Assembly: GCF_024497955.1 (NCBI RefSeq) | Contig: NZ_JANHKP010000019.1 | Coordinates: 78,920 to 142,919, forward strand | Reading direction: 5' to 3' | DNA: 64,000 bases | Source of the DNA: Streptomyces sp. C10-9-1 | GTDB taxonomy: Bacteria > Actinomycetota > Actinomycetes > Streptomycetales > Streptomycetaceae | Shown here: positions 45,491-55,604 of the stretch, piece after piece | Layout of the letters: every line of letters starts with the position of its first letter | How positions within the stretch are numbered: position 1 is the first letter of the stretch | Made by a program: the position numbers and the translations under genes | The notes under the pieces: generated by a model | What the model saw: the letters and a program-made list of their open reading frames with translations, nothing else | Told to the model about the DNA's origin: nothing | Database searches by the model: none

Positions 45491-48400
45491 TCAGCCCCCG
45501 TCGCGCCAGTCGGCGGCGAACGCGTCCAGCTCGTCCGCGCCCAGCTCGATCAGGGGCTCCTCCGCCGCGTCCCCGTCCGGATCCGCCCCCGGGTCCGGGG
45601 TCCTCTCCCGCACGGCGACCGCGAGTGCGGCCACCGTCTTGTGGGCGAACACGTCGCGCGGGGCAAGGTCCAGCCCCTCGGCCTGGGCCAGCGTCACCAG
45701 CTTGATGGAACTGATCGAGTCGCCGCCGAGGTCGAAGAAGCTGTCCTCCGCCCCGACCGCGTCCAGCTCCAGGGCCTTCGCGAACAGCGCGCACAGCTGC
45801 TCCTCGCGCGCGGTCCGCGGCGCCCGCCCGCCCTTCGGGCCGGCGAAGTCGGGTGCGGGCAGCGCGGCCCGGTCCAGCTTGCCGCTCGGAGTGGCCGGCA
45901 GGCGCTCCAGCACCACGACGGCCGCCGGGACCATGTGCTCGGGCAGCGCCGCGGCCGCCCGGGCGCGCAGCGCCCCCGGCTCCGGCAGGGCGCCCGGCCG
46001 CGGGGCCGCGTACGCCACGAGCTGCCGCAGCCCCGGCCGGTCCTCGCGCACCACGACGACCGCCTGCGCCACCGACGGGTCCTGGGCCAGCACCGCCTCC
46101 ACCTCGCCCGGCTCGATGCGGAAACCGCGCACCTTGACCTGGTCGTCGGCCCGGCCCAGGTATTCGAGGGCCCCGTCCCCGCCACGGCGGGCGAGGTCGC
46201 CGGTGCGGTACATGCGCGACCCGGGCGGGCCGAAGGGGTCGGCCGTGAACCGCTGCGCCGTCAGTCCCGGCCGCCGCAGGTAGCCGCGAGCCGGACCCGC
46301 GCCCGCCAGGTACAGCTCCCCCGGTGCGCCGGGCGGCACGGGGCGCAGCGCCCCGTCCAGCAGGTACACGCGGGCCCCGGTGACGGGCGTGCCCAGCGGC
46401 GGACGGCACCTGCCCTCCAGCGGCGCGCTCATGGTCGCCATGACGGTCGCCTCGGTCGGGCCGTAGGCGTTGACCATCCGGCGTCCGGCGGACCAGCGCT
46501 CCACCAGGTCCGGCGGGCACGCCTCGGCGCCGACGACGAGCGTCACCCCCTCGGGAAGGCCCCCCTCCGGCACGACGGCCAGTGAGGAGGGCGGAAGCAG
46601 CAGCAGCGTCACCCCCAGGCGCTCCACCGCGGCCGCCAGCGCGGGCCCCGGCAGCAGCTCCTCCGCGGGCGCGGTCACCGCGGTCGCCCCGGTCAGCAGC
46701 GCGGTCGTCCACTCCCACACGGAGGCGTCGAAGCTCGGGGAGGCGAACAGCAGCACCCGCTCCTCCTCGCGCAGCGCCAGCCCCGCGCGCTGCTGGTCGA
46801 CCATCGCCCCGATGCCCGCGTGCGGCACGGCGACCCCCTTGGGCAGCCCGGTGGAACCCGAGGTGTAGATCAGATAGGCGGGATGCAGGGGGTGCAGGGG
46901 CGCGGTGCGTTCGGCGTCCGTCAGCGGCTCCGCGGACCGCCCGGCGCCCAGGGGGCCGTGCTCGCCGAGGAGTTCGGCCGGATCGCCGTCGAGCGGCAGC
47001 ACCGGTGCGGCACCCGCCCCCGCGGGCAGCGCGGGCGCCCCGCCGCCGGTGACCACGAGGGCCGGCGCCGCGTCGCCGAGGACGTACCGCAGCCGCTCCT
47101 CGGGGTAGGCGGTGTCCAGCGGCAGGTAGGCGGCACCCGCCTTCAGCACCGCGAGCACGGCCGCCAGGAAGGCCGCGGACTTCGGCAGCGCGACCGCCAC
47201 CACGTCCTCCGGCCCCACGCCGCGCTCGACCAGCACCCGGGCCAGCCGGTTCGCGAGGGCGTCCAGCTCCGCGTAGGTCAGCCTCCGGCCGTCGTCGTCC
47301 ACCGCTACGGCCCCGGGCCGGGCCCGGACCTGCTCCTCGAACAGCTCCGGGACGGTCGCCGGGGCGCGTCCCGGCGCGGGCCCGGCCGCCGCGGCCGCGA
47401 GCGCCTCGCGCTCGGGGCCCGTGAGCAGACCGATCCGCCCGAGCGGTGTCTCCGGGTCGGCCAGGAACCCCTCCAGCACCCGGCGCACCCGGGTGAGCAG
47501 GGCGGCGCACTCCCCGGCCGTGAACAGGTCCGAGCGGTAGCTCAGTTCCAGCCCCAGCCGCTCTCCCGGCGACACCACCAGGCTGAGCGGGTAGTGCGAG
47601 GCGCCCGGTACCGGCTCGTCGTCGACGGAGATCCGCAGACCGGGGACGAGCTCCTGGATCGCGGCGCCGTCCAGCGGGGTGTTCTCGAAGCCGACGACGG
47701 TGTCGAAGAGCTCGCCCGCCCCGGCCAGCCGCTGGACCTCGGTCAGCCCCAGGTACTGGTACGGCAGCAGCTCCGCCTGCTGCGCCTGCAGGTCCGCCAG
47801 CACCCGGCCCAGCGGCCGGGCGGCGTCCAGCCGCACCCGCACCGCCACGGTGTTCATCAGCAGACCGACGATCTCCCCGGCACCCGGCAGCTCCGCCGGG
47901 CGGGCCGCGGTCGTCGCTCCGAACACCACGTCGTCCCGGCCCAGCAGCAGCCCCAGGGACACCGCCCAGGCGCCCTGCACCAGCGTGTTGAGGGTCAGCC
48001 CCGCCGCCCGGGCCGCGGCCGACAGCCGTGCGGTGTCCTCGGCCTCCAGATGCGCGGTCACCAGGTGCGGCACGGTCGCCGCGGCCGCCTCGGCCTCCGG
48101 CGCGACCAGCGTCGGCTCCTCGAAGCCCGCGAGCGCCCGGCGCCAGGCGTCGGCGGCCCGCTCCCCGTCCTGGGCGCCCAGCCAGCGCAGGAAGTCCCCG
48201 AACTGGGCCGCGGCCGGGGCACCCGGCGCCCCGCCCCGCGCGTACAGGGCGAACACGTCCCGGAAGAACAGCGGCAGCGACCAGCCGTCCAGCAGTCCGT
48301 GGTGGTGCGAGACGACCAGCAGGTGGTCGTCCTCGCCGAGCCGCACCAGCGTGGCCCGCAGCAGCGGCGGGTGCGCCAGGTCGAAGCGGCGGTGCCGCTC

Positions 48401-51400
48401 CTCGTCCAGGAGCTCCGCGAGGCGCTCCCGGCGCTCCCGCTCGCCCGTACCGGACAGGTCCACCTCCCGCCAGGGCACCCGGACGTCCTCGTGGACCGCC
48501 TGGACCAGGCGCCCCGAGCCCAGCAGCGTGAAGGAGACCCGCAGCGCGTCGTGGCGGGCCACGGCCCCGTCGAGGGCGGCCCGCAGCACGGCGGGGGACA
48601 GCGCGCCCTGCAGGCGCAGCGGTGCCTGGGCCGTGTACACGTCCACCCCGTCCGCGGCCAGCAGCGCGTGGAAGTGCATGCCCTGCTGGAGCGGGGTCAG
48701 CGGCAGCACCTCGGAGACGCCCCGCCCCCGTGCGTCCAGCTCGGCGGCCTCCTCCTCGCCGAGGACCAGCAGCGGGCCCCTCTCCTCGGGTGCGACGTCC
48801 GCACCGTCCGGCTCCCGGGGGACGTCCCCGGCGGCCCGGGCCAGCCGTGCGACGGTCCGGTGGACGAAGACGTCCTTCGCGGACACCGCCAGCCCCGCCC
48901 GATGGGCCCGTGCCGCCAGCTGCATCGCCGTGATCGAATCGCCGCCGAGGTCGAAGAAGCTGTCGTCGACGCCGATCCCGGACTGTCCGAGCACCTCGGC
49001 GAACACCTCGTGCAGCGCCCGCTCGCGGTCCGTGCCGGGCGCGCGGTGCACGCCCCCCGCGCGGAAGGAGGGCTCGGGCAGCGCCCGCCGGTCCACCTTG
49101 CCGTTGGGCGTGAGCGCGAAGGAGTCCACCGCGACCACCAGCGCCGGGACCATGTACGAGGGCAGCCGCCCCGCGACCGCCTCGCGCAGCGCGGCCGCGT
49201 CCACCCGGGCCCCGGCCGCGGGCCTGACGTAGCCCACCAGCCGGCGCACACCCGAGGGGTCCTCCGCCACGGCGGCGACCGCCTGGCCCACCGAGGCGTC
49301 CGCGGCCAGGACCGCCTCCACCTCGCCGAGTTCGATGCGGTGGCCGCGGATCTTCACCTGGAAGTCGGAGCGGCCGCAGTACTCCACCGCCCCGTCCGCG
49401 CGCCGCCGCCCGAGATCGCCGGTGCGGTACATCCGGGACCCCGGCGGGCCGAAGGGGTCGGCCGCGAAGCGCTCCGCGGTCAGGCCCGGCCGCCCCAGGT
49501 AGCCGCGGGCCACGCCCTCGCCCGCGATGTACAGCTCGCCGACCGACCCTTCGGGAACGGGGCGCAGGAACCCGTCGAGGAGGTACACGCGCGTGTTGTC
49601 GGCCGGAGAGCCGATCGCGGGCCGGTCCAGGGCCCCGCCGTGCCACAGCATCGCGTCCACCGTGCACTCGGCCGGGCCGTAGAGGTTGTAGACCGACAGG
49701 CCCTCGGCGGCGCCGAGTTCGGCCCACAGGTCCCCGCCCACCTCCTCGCCGCCGAGGGCCAGCACCCGCACGCGGTGCCGGTCGTGCGCCGCCTCGAACA
49801 TGCCCGCCGCCAGCATCTGGCGCGCCACCGACGGGGTGGTGTCCAGCACGTCGACCGACTCCCGCGCCGCCTGGGCGACCAGCGCCACGGCGTCCCGGCG
49901 CACGGTGTCGTCCACCATGAACAGCTCGTGCCCGGCCACCATCCACAGCAGCTGGCTCCAGGAGGCGTCGAAGCCCAGGGAGTTGGTGAGCGCCGCCCGC
50001 AGCGTCCGGCCCCCGGCACGGGCCTGCTCGGGCTCGAAGAGGTTCACCCGGTGGCTGTGGAACATGTTCACCAGGTTCCGGTGCTCCACGGCGACCCCCT
50101 TGGGGCGCCCGGTCGAGCCGGAGGTGTAGATCACGTAGGCGAGGTGGGCGGGCCGCAGGGGGGCGGTGCGGTCCGCGTCGCCCAGGTCCGCCTCCGGCGC
50201 CTTCGCCGAGGTCCGCGCCTGCTCCGCACGCGGTTCCGCCGCGTCGAGGAGCAGCACCTTCGCGCCGTCCGGCAGCGAGGCGGCGGTGTCCCCGGCGGCG
50301 AGTACCACCGCCGGGCGTGCCTCGTCGAGGACCGCCGCGATCCGCTCCGCGGGGTGGCCGGTGTCCACCGGCAGGTACGCGGCGCCGGACTTCAGCACGG
50401 CCAGCACCGCCACCACGGCCTCCACCGTGCGCGGCAGCGCCACGCCCACCGTCCCGCCCGGCCCGGCGCCCTCGGCGACCAGCCGGCGCGCCAGCCGGTT
50501 GGCGCGGGCGTTCAGCTCGGCGAAGGTCAGGTGCCCGCTGCCGTCGGAGACGGCGCGCGCCCCGGGGGCCCTCCGCACCTGCTCCTCGAACACCTCGGGC
50601 AGGGTGCGCGGGTCGACCGGGGCGGTCCGGCCGGAGGCGGCGCGCAGGAACTCCGCCCGCTCCCGCCGGCTCGGCAGCGGCAGCCGCCCGGCCGGGACCT
50701 CCGGGTCGGCGGCGATGTCCCCCAGCACCCGGCACAGCAGCTCCAGCACCCGGCGCGCCGCGTCGGCGGGGACGGCGTCCTCCCGGTGGTTGAGCTCGAA
50801 GCGCAGCTCCCGGCCGGGGTGCACCGCCAGGCTCAGCGGGTAGTGGGTGCCCTCGAACGCCTCGTCCACGGCGTCGCGCAGGATGCCGACGGCCAGGCCC
50901 GGGATTTGCGCGCCGCGCACCGCATGGTCGACGGGGACGTTCTCGAAGGCCACCGTGGTGTCGAACAGCTCGGTGGCGCCGACCGCGCGGTGGATGTCCG
51001 CCAGGCCCAGGTAGTCGTGGCGGGTCAGGGCGCTCTGCTCGCGCTGGATCCGTTCCAGCAGGGCGGCCACCGGCTCGGCGGGGTCGAGGGCGACCCGGGC
51101 CGGCACGGTGTTCATCATCAGGCCCACCATGCGCTCGCTGCCCGGCAGTTCGGGCGGACGGCCGGCGACGGTGTTGCCGTAGACGACGTCCTCGCGGCCC
51201 GTCAGCACACCCAGCACCAGCGCCCAGGCGCCCTGCACCACGGTGTTCAGGGTCAGTTCGCGGGCCCGGGCCACGGCGGTCAGCCGCTCGGTCTGCTGCG
51301 CGGTCAGCTCGCCGACGACCCGCTGCTGGCCCCGGTCCGAGCCGCCGGTGCCGGTGCCGCCGGCCACCAGGGTGGGACCCTCGACCCCGGCGAGCGCGGC

Positions 51401-52012
51401 CTGCCAGGCGCGCTCCGCCTCCCCGCGGTCCCGGTCGGCGAGCCAGGCCAGGTAGTCCTGGAAGGACGCGGGCGGCTCCAGGCCGTCGGCGGAGCCGCCG
51501 TCCCGGTAGATGCGGAACAGGTCCGCCAGCACCAGCGGCAGCGACCAGCCGTCCAGCAGGATGTGGTGGTTGGTGAGCACCAGCACGTGGCGCTCGGCCT
51601 CCAGCCGCACCAGCAGGAACCGCAGCAGCGGCGGCTTCGCCATGTCGAAGCGCCGCGACCGGTCCTCCGCCAGCAGCCGGGCGAGCCGCAGCCGCCGCTC
51701 CTGCGCGCCGAAGCCGGAGAGGTCGGCCTCGTCCCAGGCGGGTTCCACGGAGCGGGCCACGGCCTGCACCGCCTCGCCGTTGCGGCGCCGCAGGAAGCCC
51801 GCCCGCAGGCTGACGTGGCGTGCGGGCAGGGCCGTGCAGGCGCGGCGCAGCAGGTCGGTGTCGAGCGCGCCGGTCAGCTCCAGCGGAGTCTGCACGGTGT
51901 AGAAGTCCACCTGCTCGGCGTCGACATCTCCCTCGTCGAAGAGGGCGTGGAAGAGGATGCCCTGCTGCAGGGGCGAGAGCGGCAGAACCGCTTCCAGGGA
52001 TGTCTGTCTCAC
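45491..52012 (-). CDS. Non-ribosomal peptide synthetase B, two modules (C-A-T-C-A-T)
   Basis: A 2173-aa synthetase. Module 1: C (HHILLDG), A, T (GGDSI, Ser1026). Module 2: C (HHGLLDG), A, T (GGDSI, Ser2099). No epimerase or thioesterase domain is present. By my alignment to GrsA, the module 1 pocket is D-A-S-D-A-G-L-V-D-K; the acids at 278 and 331 suggest a basic amino acid. Module 2 is D-A-W-L-V-G-A-V-M-K, near known Leu codes. The GTG at 52012 overlaps the NRPS A stop by 4 nt (GTGA) with GGGGGA 7 nt upstream; the frame could begin at GTG 52027, inside NRPS A. The C-terminus is a short acidic tail (ELGADELDAFAADW). Confidence 0.93.
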   Translation of the reverse strand: MRQTSLEAVLPLSPLQQGILFHALFDEGDVDAEQVDFYTVQTPLELTGALDTDLLRRACTALPARHVSLRAGFLRRRNGEAVQAVARSVEPAWDEADLSGFGAQERRLRLARLLAEDRSRRFDMAKPPLLRFLLVRLEAERHVLVLTNHHILLDGWSLPLVLADLFRIYRDGGSADGLEPPASFQDYLAWLADRDRGEAERAWQAALAGVEGPTLVAGGTGTGGSDRGQQRVVGELTAQQTERLTAVARARELTLNTVVQGAWALVLGVLTGREDVVYGNTVAGRPPELPGSERMVGLMMNTVPARVALDPAEPVAALLERIQREQSALTRHDYLGLADIHRAVGATELFDTTVAFENVPVDHAVRGAQIPGLAVGILRDAVDEAFEGTHYPLSLAVHPGRELRFELNHREDAVPADAARRVLELLCRVLGDIAADPEVPAGRLPLPSRRERAEFLRAASGRTAPVDPRTLPEVFEEQVRRAPGARAVSDGSGHLTFAELNARANRLARRLVAEGAGPGGTVGVALPRTVEAVVAVLAVLKSGAAYLPVDTGHPAERIAAVLDEARPAVVLAAGDTAASLPDGAKVLLLDAAEPRAEQARTSAKAPEADLGDADRTAPLRPAHLAYVIYTSGSTGRPKGVAVEHRNLVNMFHSHRVNLFEPEQARAGGRTLRAALTNSLGFDASWSQLLWMVAGHELFMVDDTVRRDAVALVAQAARESVDVLDTTPSVARQMLAAGMFEAAHDRHRVRVLALGGEEVGGDLWAELGAAEGLSVYNLYGPAECTVDAMLWHGGALDRPAIGSPADNTRVYLLDGFLRPVPEGSVGELYIAGEGVARGYLGRPGLTAERFAADPFGPPGSRMYRTGDLGRRRADGAVEYCGRSDFQVKIRGHRIELGEVEAVLAADASVGQAVAAVAEDPSGVRRLVGYVRPAAGARVDAAALREAVAGRLPSYMVPALVVAVDSFALTPNGKVDRRALPEPSFRAGGVHRAPGTDRERALHEVFAEVLGQSGIGVDDSFFDLGGDSITAMQLAARAHRAGLAVSAKDVFVHRTVARLARAAGDVPREPDGADVAPEERGPLLVLGEEEAAELDARGRGVSEVLPLTPLQQGMHFHALLAADGVDVYTAQAPLRLQGALSPAVLRAALDGAVARHDALRVSFTLLGSGRLVQAVHEDVRVPWREVDLSGTGERERRERLAELLDEERHRRFDLAHPPLLRATLVRLGEDDHLLVVSHHHGLLDGWSLPLFFRDVFALYARGGAPGAPAAAQFGDFLRWLGAQDGERAADAWRRALAGFEEPTLVAPEAEAAAATVPHLVTAHLEAEDTARLSAAARAAGLTLNTLVQGAWAVSLGLLLGRDDVVFGATTAARPAELPGAGEIVGLLMNTVAVRVRLDAARPLGRVLADLQAQQAELLPYQYLGLTEVQRLAGAGELFDTVVGFENTPLDGAAIQELVPGLRISVDDEPVPGASHYPLSLVVSPGERLGLELSYRSDLFTAGECAALLTRVRRVLEGFLADPETPLGRIGLLTGPEREALAAAAAGPAPGRAPATVPELFEEQVRARPGAVAVDDDGRRLTYAELDALANRLARVLVERGVGPEDVVAVALPKSAAFLAAVLAVLKAGAAYLPLDTAYPEERLRYVLGDAAPALVVTGGGAPALPAGAGAAPVLPLDGDPAELLGEHGPLGAGRSAEPLTDAERTAPLHPLHPAYLIYTSGSTGLPKGVAVPHAGIGAMVDQQRAGLALREEERVLLFASPSFDASVWEWTTALLTGATAVTAPAEELLPGPALAAAVERLGVTLLLLPPSSLAVVPEGGLPEGVTLVVGAEACPPDLVERWSAGRRMVNAYGPTEATVMATMSAPLEGRCRPPLGTPVTGARVYLLDGALRPVPPGAPGELYLAGAGPARGYLRRPGLTAQRFTADPFGPPGSRMYRTGDLARRGGDGALEYLGRADDQVKVRGFRIEPGEVEAVLAQDPSVAQAVVVVREDRPGLRQLVAYAAPRPGALPEPGALRARAAAALPEHMVPAAVVVLERLPATPSGKLDRAALPAPDFAGPKGGRAPRTAREEQLCALFAKALELDAVGAEDSFFDLGGDSISSIKLVTLAQAEGLDLAPRDVFAHKTVAALAVAVRERTPDPGADPDGDAAEEPLIELGADELDAFAADWRDGG

Positions 52013-55000
52013 GGTGTTGTCCCCCACTGGGCTTCGAGCTCGTCGAGTTCGTCGGCGTCGAGCCGCACCAGGTCCTCGGCGCGGCGGGTGCCCGGCTCCG
52101 GCGGGGCGGCGGCGTCCGCCGCCGCCTCCGCCAGCCGTGCGATGGTCTTGTGGACGAAGACGTCCTGCGCGGTGACGGCCAGTCCGGCCCGGTGGGCGCC
52201 GGCCGCCAGCTGCATGGCGGTCACGGAGTCGCCGCCGAGGTCGAAGAAGCTGTCGTCGACGCCGATCCGGGCCTGCCCGAGCACCTCGGCGAACACCCCG
52301 TGCAGGGCCCGCTCGCGGTCCGTGCCGGGGGCCCGGTAGTCGGCGGCCGCCTCGAAGGCGGGCGCGGGCAGCGCACCGCGGTCCACCTTGCCCGCGGGGG
52401 TGCGCGGGAAGGAGGGGAGCACGACGACGGCCGCGGGCACCATGGAGGCGGGCAGCCGCTCCGCGAGGTACGCGCGCAGCCGCGCGCCGTCCGGGCCCGG
52501 TCCGCTACCGCCGCCGTCCCGCCCGCCGCCGTCCGCGCCGGGCCCGGGGCCCTCGGGGCCGCCCGCCGGCGTCTCCGGCGGGGCCAGCGCGTAGGCCACC
52601 AGGTGGCGCAGCCCGGGCCGGTCCTCGCGCACCAGGGCGGCCGCGGCCGCGACGCCCGGCGCGGCGGCCAGCACGGCCTCGACCTCCCCGAGCTCGATGC
52701 GGTGCCCGTGCAGCTTCACCTGCCCGTCGGCCCGCCCGAGGTAGGTCAGCCCTCCGTCCGCGGAGCGGCGGGCGAGGTCGCCCGTCCGGTACATCCGCGT
52801 GCCCGGGGCCCCGAACGGGTCGGCCACGAAGCGCTCCGCCGTGGTGCCGGGCCGCCCCAGATAGCCCCGGGCGAGCCCGTCGCCGCTCAGGTACACCTCC
52901 CCGGCCGCCCCCGGCGGGACCGGGCGCAGGGCCGTGTCCAGCAGCAGCACCCGGCAGCCGGGCACCGGACTGCCCATCGGGGGCACGGTCCGCCCGTGCA
53001 GGCGGCCCGTCTGCGTGGCGATCACCGTCGCCTCGGTGGGCCCGTAGGCGTTCACCATGTGCCGCCCCGGCGACCAGCGGGCCACCAGCTCCGCGGCGCA
53101 CGCCTCGGCGCCCACCACCAGCGAGACGCCCTCGGGCAGCCCCCCGGCCGGCACCGCCGCCAGCGCCGAGGGCGCCAGCAGCAGGCAGTCGACGCCGAGT
53201 TCGGCGACCAGCTCGGCCAGCGGCGGCCCCGGCGTGAGCCGCTCCGCGGGGGCGACCACGGCCGCAGCCCCGGTCAGCAGCGCGGTGGCCAGCTCCCACA
53301 CGGAGGCGTCGAAGGAGGGCGAGGCGAACTGGAGCACCCGCGAGGGCGGGGCCGGGCGCAGCCGGTCCCGCTGCGCCGCCACCAGGCCGGCCAGGCCCGT
53401 GTGGGTGACGACGACGCCCTTCGGGCGGCCGGTCGACCCCGAGGTGTAGATCACGTACGCCGGGTGCCCCGGCCGCAGCGGGACCGGCCGCTCCCCGTCC
53501 GCGGGGCCGGTCCCGGACAGGTCGCCGGGGAGCGGCTCCTGCTCCCCGTCCGGGGCGCCCTCCTCGGCCTCCGCGTACACCCGCGGCACCCGCGGAGCCA
53601 GGTCCGGGTCGTCGGCCGCCCGGGTGGTCAGCATCAGCAGCGGGGCGGTGTCGTCGAGCATGGCGGTGATCCGGGCCCTCGGGTAGGCCAGGTCCACCGG
53701 CAGGTACGCCGCGCCCGCCTTCATGACCGCCACCACCGCCGTCAGGTACGCCGCCCCCCGCGGCAGCGCGACGGCCACCAGGCGCTCCGGGCCCGCGCCG
53801 CGGGCCAGCAGCACCCGGGCGAGACGGTCGGCGCGGGTGTTCAGCTCGGCGTAGCTGAGCACCCCCCGGGGGGACACCACCGCGGGTGCCGAGGGCGTGC
53901 GCCGCACCTGGGCCTCGAACAGCGCGGGGAAGGTCCGGGGAGCGGGTGCCGGTGCGCCGGCGCCCGCCGCCCGGAGGGCCTCGGAGCGCTCCTGCTCCGA
54001 GGCGACCTCCGTCCGTCCGATCGGCTCGTCGCCGGGCGCCGCCAGGAAGCGGCCCAGGAACTCCGTGAAACGCAGCCGGTGGGCCAGCAGCTCCTCCGCG
54101 GTGTACCGCTGCGGGTTGGCCTCGAACTCGACCCGCGCGCCGCGGCCGTCCGGGCCGGGGTGGCAGGTGATGTTGAGATCGGTCACCGGACCGCCCGACA
54201 GCACGTGGAGCACGGCGTCCCGGCCGGTGAAGGCCGTCTCCGAACCCGCGGGCATGATGTTCACGAGCACCCCGAACATCTGCTCGTCGGTGCCCAGCAG
54301 CCGCTGGTCCCGGCGCAGTTCGTCGTACGGGTAGCGCTGGTGCACCAGCAGCTCGCCCAGCGCCCGGGCCGCCTGCCGGACCAGCTCCGTGCGGCCGGTG
54401 GCGGGGGCGAGGGACAGCCGCAGCGGCAGCGTGTTGGAGAGCATCCCGGGGACGGTGCGCGACCGGGTGCCCACCCGCGCCGTGACGGGCACCCCGAGCG
54501 TCAGGTCCCCGGCGCCCGTCATCCCGTGCAGGTACGCCGCGACCGCCGCGTACAGCACCACCGTCCACGGCGCCCGCGCCTGGCGGCCCGCGGCGTGCAG
54601 CGCCCGCAGCTGCCCGGCGGACAGCTCCCCCGACGAGGACAGGGCCCGCCCGGCCGGCCGGGTCGGCACCCCGGGGGCCGGGCTTGCCGCCCCGGGCCGG
54701 TCGGCGAAGACGCCCGCCCAGTACTCCCGGTCCGCCGCGTACGCCTCCGAAGCCCGGTACTCCGCCTCCTCGGCGAGCAGTTCCCGCAGCGTGCCGAGCG
54801 GTTCGCCCGACGGCTCCCGGCCCGCGGCCAGCGCCTCGTAGCAGGCGGCGATCCTCCGGGAGTGGAGCACCGAGCCGAAGCCGTCGGACAGGACGTGGTG
54901 GCTGCGCTGGTACCAGAACCAGTGCTCCTCGCCGACCCGCATCAGCCAGTGCCCGGAGAGCTCGTCCGCCAGCAGGTCCAGCGGGGTGGTCCGGTCGCCC

Positions 55001-55320
55001 TCCACGACCTGCCAGGCGGCGGCCACCGGATCGGGCGCGCCGCGCAGGTCCGTCTCCCGCCAGGTCGAGCAGCCGGGGGCCACCGGCCGCTGGTACAGCC
55101 CGTCGGCCCGCTCGACCAGCGCGACGTCGAAGCTGCCGCTCTCGCCCTCGGCCACCCTGATGGCCCGCCGCAGCAGCTCCCCGTCCACGGCCCCGCGGAT
55201 CTCCATCACCGCCACCGTGTTGTACGCCGGGTCGTCCGGGGAGCGGCGCTGGGCGTGGAAGACACCGCGCTGCGCGGCCGTCAGCGGAAGCAGTTCGTCC
55301 TCGGCATGGCGTGGTGGCAT
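52009..55320 (-). CDS. Non-ribosomal peptide synthetase A, initiation module (C-A-T)
   Basis: A 1103-aa single-module synthetase. The N-terminal condensation domain (HHVLSDG at 141-147) resembles that of EntF (HWFWYQRSHHVLSDGF; HQRYPYDELRRD; GPVTDLN), a type that accepts an acyl group from a free carrier. This suits lipid loading from the ACP at 40.7 kb. The A-domain pocket reads D-A-W-L-V-G-A-V-I-K, Leu-like and almost identical to module 2 of NRPS B. T domain Ser1032 (GGDSV). The tail DADELDELEAQW probably docks on NRPS B. ATG 55320 precedes the C domain directly; its ribosome site is weak, so the start is uncertain. First gene of the long minus-strand operon. Confidence 0.92.
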   Translation of the reverse strand: MPPRHAEDELLPLTAAQRGVFHAQRRSPDDPAYNTVAVMEIRGAVDGELLRRAIRVAEGESGSFDVALVERADGLYQRPVAPGCSTWRETDLRGAPDPVAAAWQVVEGDRTTPLDLLADELSGHWLMRVGEEHWFWYQRSHHVLSDGFGSVLHSRRIAACYEALAAGREPSGEPLGTLRELLAEEAEYRASEAYAADREYWAGVFADRPGAASPAPGVPTRPAGRALSSSGELSAGQLRALHAAGRQARAPWTVVLYAAVAAYLHGMTGAGDLTLGVPVTARVGTRSRTVPGMLSNTLPLRLSLAPATGRTELVRQAARALGELLVHQRYPYDELRRDQRLLGTDEQMFGVLVNIMPAGSETAFTGRDAVLHVLSGGPVTDLNITCHPGPDGRGARVEFEANPQRYTAEELLAHRLRFTEFLGRFLAAPGDEPIGRTEVASEQERSEALRAAGAGAPAPAPRTFPALFEAQVRRTPSAPAVVSPRGVLSYAELNTRADRLARVLLARGAGPERLVAVALPRGAAYLTAVVAVMKAGAAYLPVDLAYPRARITAMLDDTAPLLMLTTRAADDPDLAPRVPRVYAEAEEGAPDGEQEPLPGDLSGTGPADGERPVPLRPGHPAYVIYTSGSTGRPKGVVVTHTGLAGLVAAQRDRLRPAPPSRVLQFASPSFDASVWELATALLTGAAAVVAPAERLTPGPPLAELVAELGVDCLLLAPSALAAVPAGGLPEGVSLVVGAEACAAELVARWSPGRHMVNAYGPTEATVIATQTGRLHGRTVPPMGSPVPGCRVLLLDTALRPVPPGAAGEVYLSGDGLARGYLGRPGTTAERFVADPFGAPGTRMYRTGDLARRSADGGLTYLGRADGQVKLHGHRIELGEVEAVLAAAPGVAAAAALVREDRPGLRHLVAYALAPPETPAGGPEGPGPGADGGGRDGGGSGPGPDGARLRAYLAERLPASMVPAAVVVLPSFPRTPAGKVDRGALPAPAFEAAADYRAPGTDRERALHGVFAEVLGQARIGVDDSFFDLGGDSVTAMQLAAGAHRAGLAVTAQDVFVHKTIARLAEAAADAAAPPEPGTRRAEDLVRLDADELDELEAQWGTTP

Positions 55321-55425
55321 CAACTCGTAACCGCTCTCGTGCACGACGACGGATCGGGAGGGTGGAGCCCGCTCGGGGCGCGACCTCGGACCCCGTCCGA
55401 TGCTGCAACGGCGCACCGGTGGCCG

Positions 55426-55446
55426 CCAGGCAACCGACCGGCAATC
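55426..55446 (-). promoter_or_regulatory. Cluster motif copy 4, upstream of NRPS A
   Basis: Read on the minus strand: ATTGCCGG, N3, GTTGCCTGG with cores 11 bp apart. It ends 105 nt before the NRPS A start; the region from here to the start has CATCGG about 23 nt downstream as a possible -10. Confidence 0.8.
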
Positions 55447-55480
55447 GGGGGTGCGGCCGAAGTGCCGCCCGGACCCGGCG

Positions 55481-55501
55481 AGTTACCGGCCGCCTGCCTG
55501 G
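55481..55501 (+). promoter_or_regulatory. Cluster motif copy 5, upstream of the fatty acyl-AMP ligase
   Basis: Plus strand: GTTACCGG, N3, CCTGCCTGG with cores 11 bp apart (55483 and 55494). It ends 103 nt before the TTG start, and is back-to-back with copy 4. Confidence 0.8.
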
Positions 55502-55604
55502 CGCGCGCCCTCCGCCCGCCGGAAGCTGGCACCGAGCCGGGTACGCCGAAACCGCCGGTGTGCGCACCGGCCTCCGCCGTGACAACCCGGAGAGGACGAG
55601 GACG

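Noticed and set aside
52012..52027. Upstream GTG (52027) as the start of NRPS B
   Set aside because: GTG 52012 gives the GTGA overlap with the NRPS A stop and a correctly spaced GGGGGA, so it is the more likely start.
46820..52339. A plus-strand frame of 1839 codons across NRPS B
   Set aside because: Antisense of the NRPS; Gln/Arg/Gly-rich composition with no domain, typical GC shadow.
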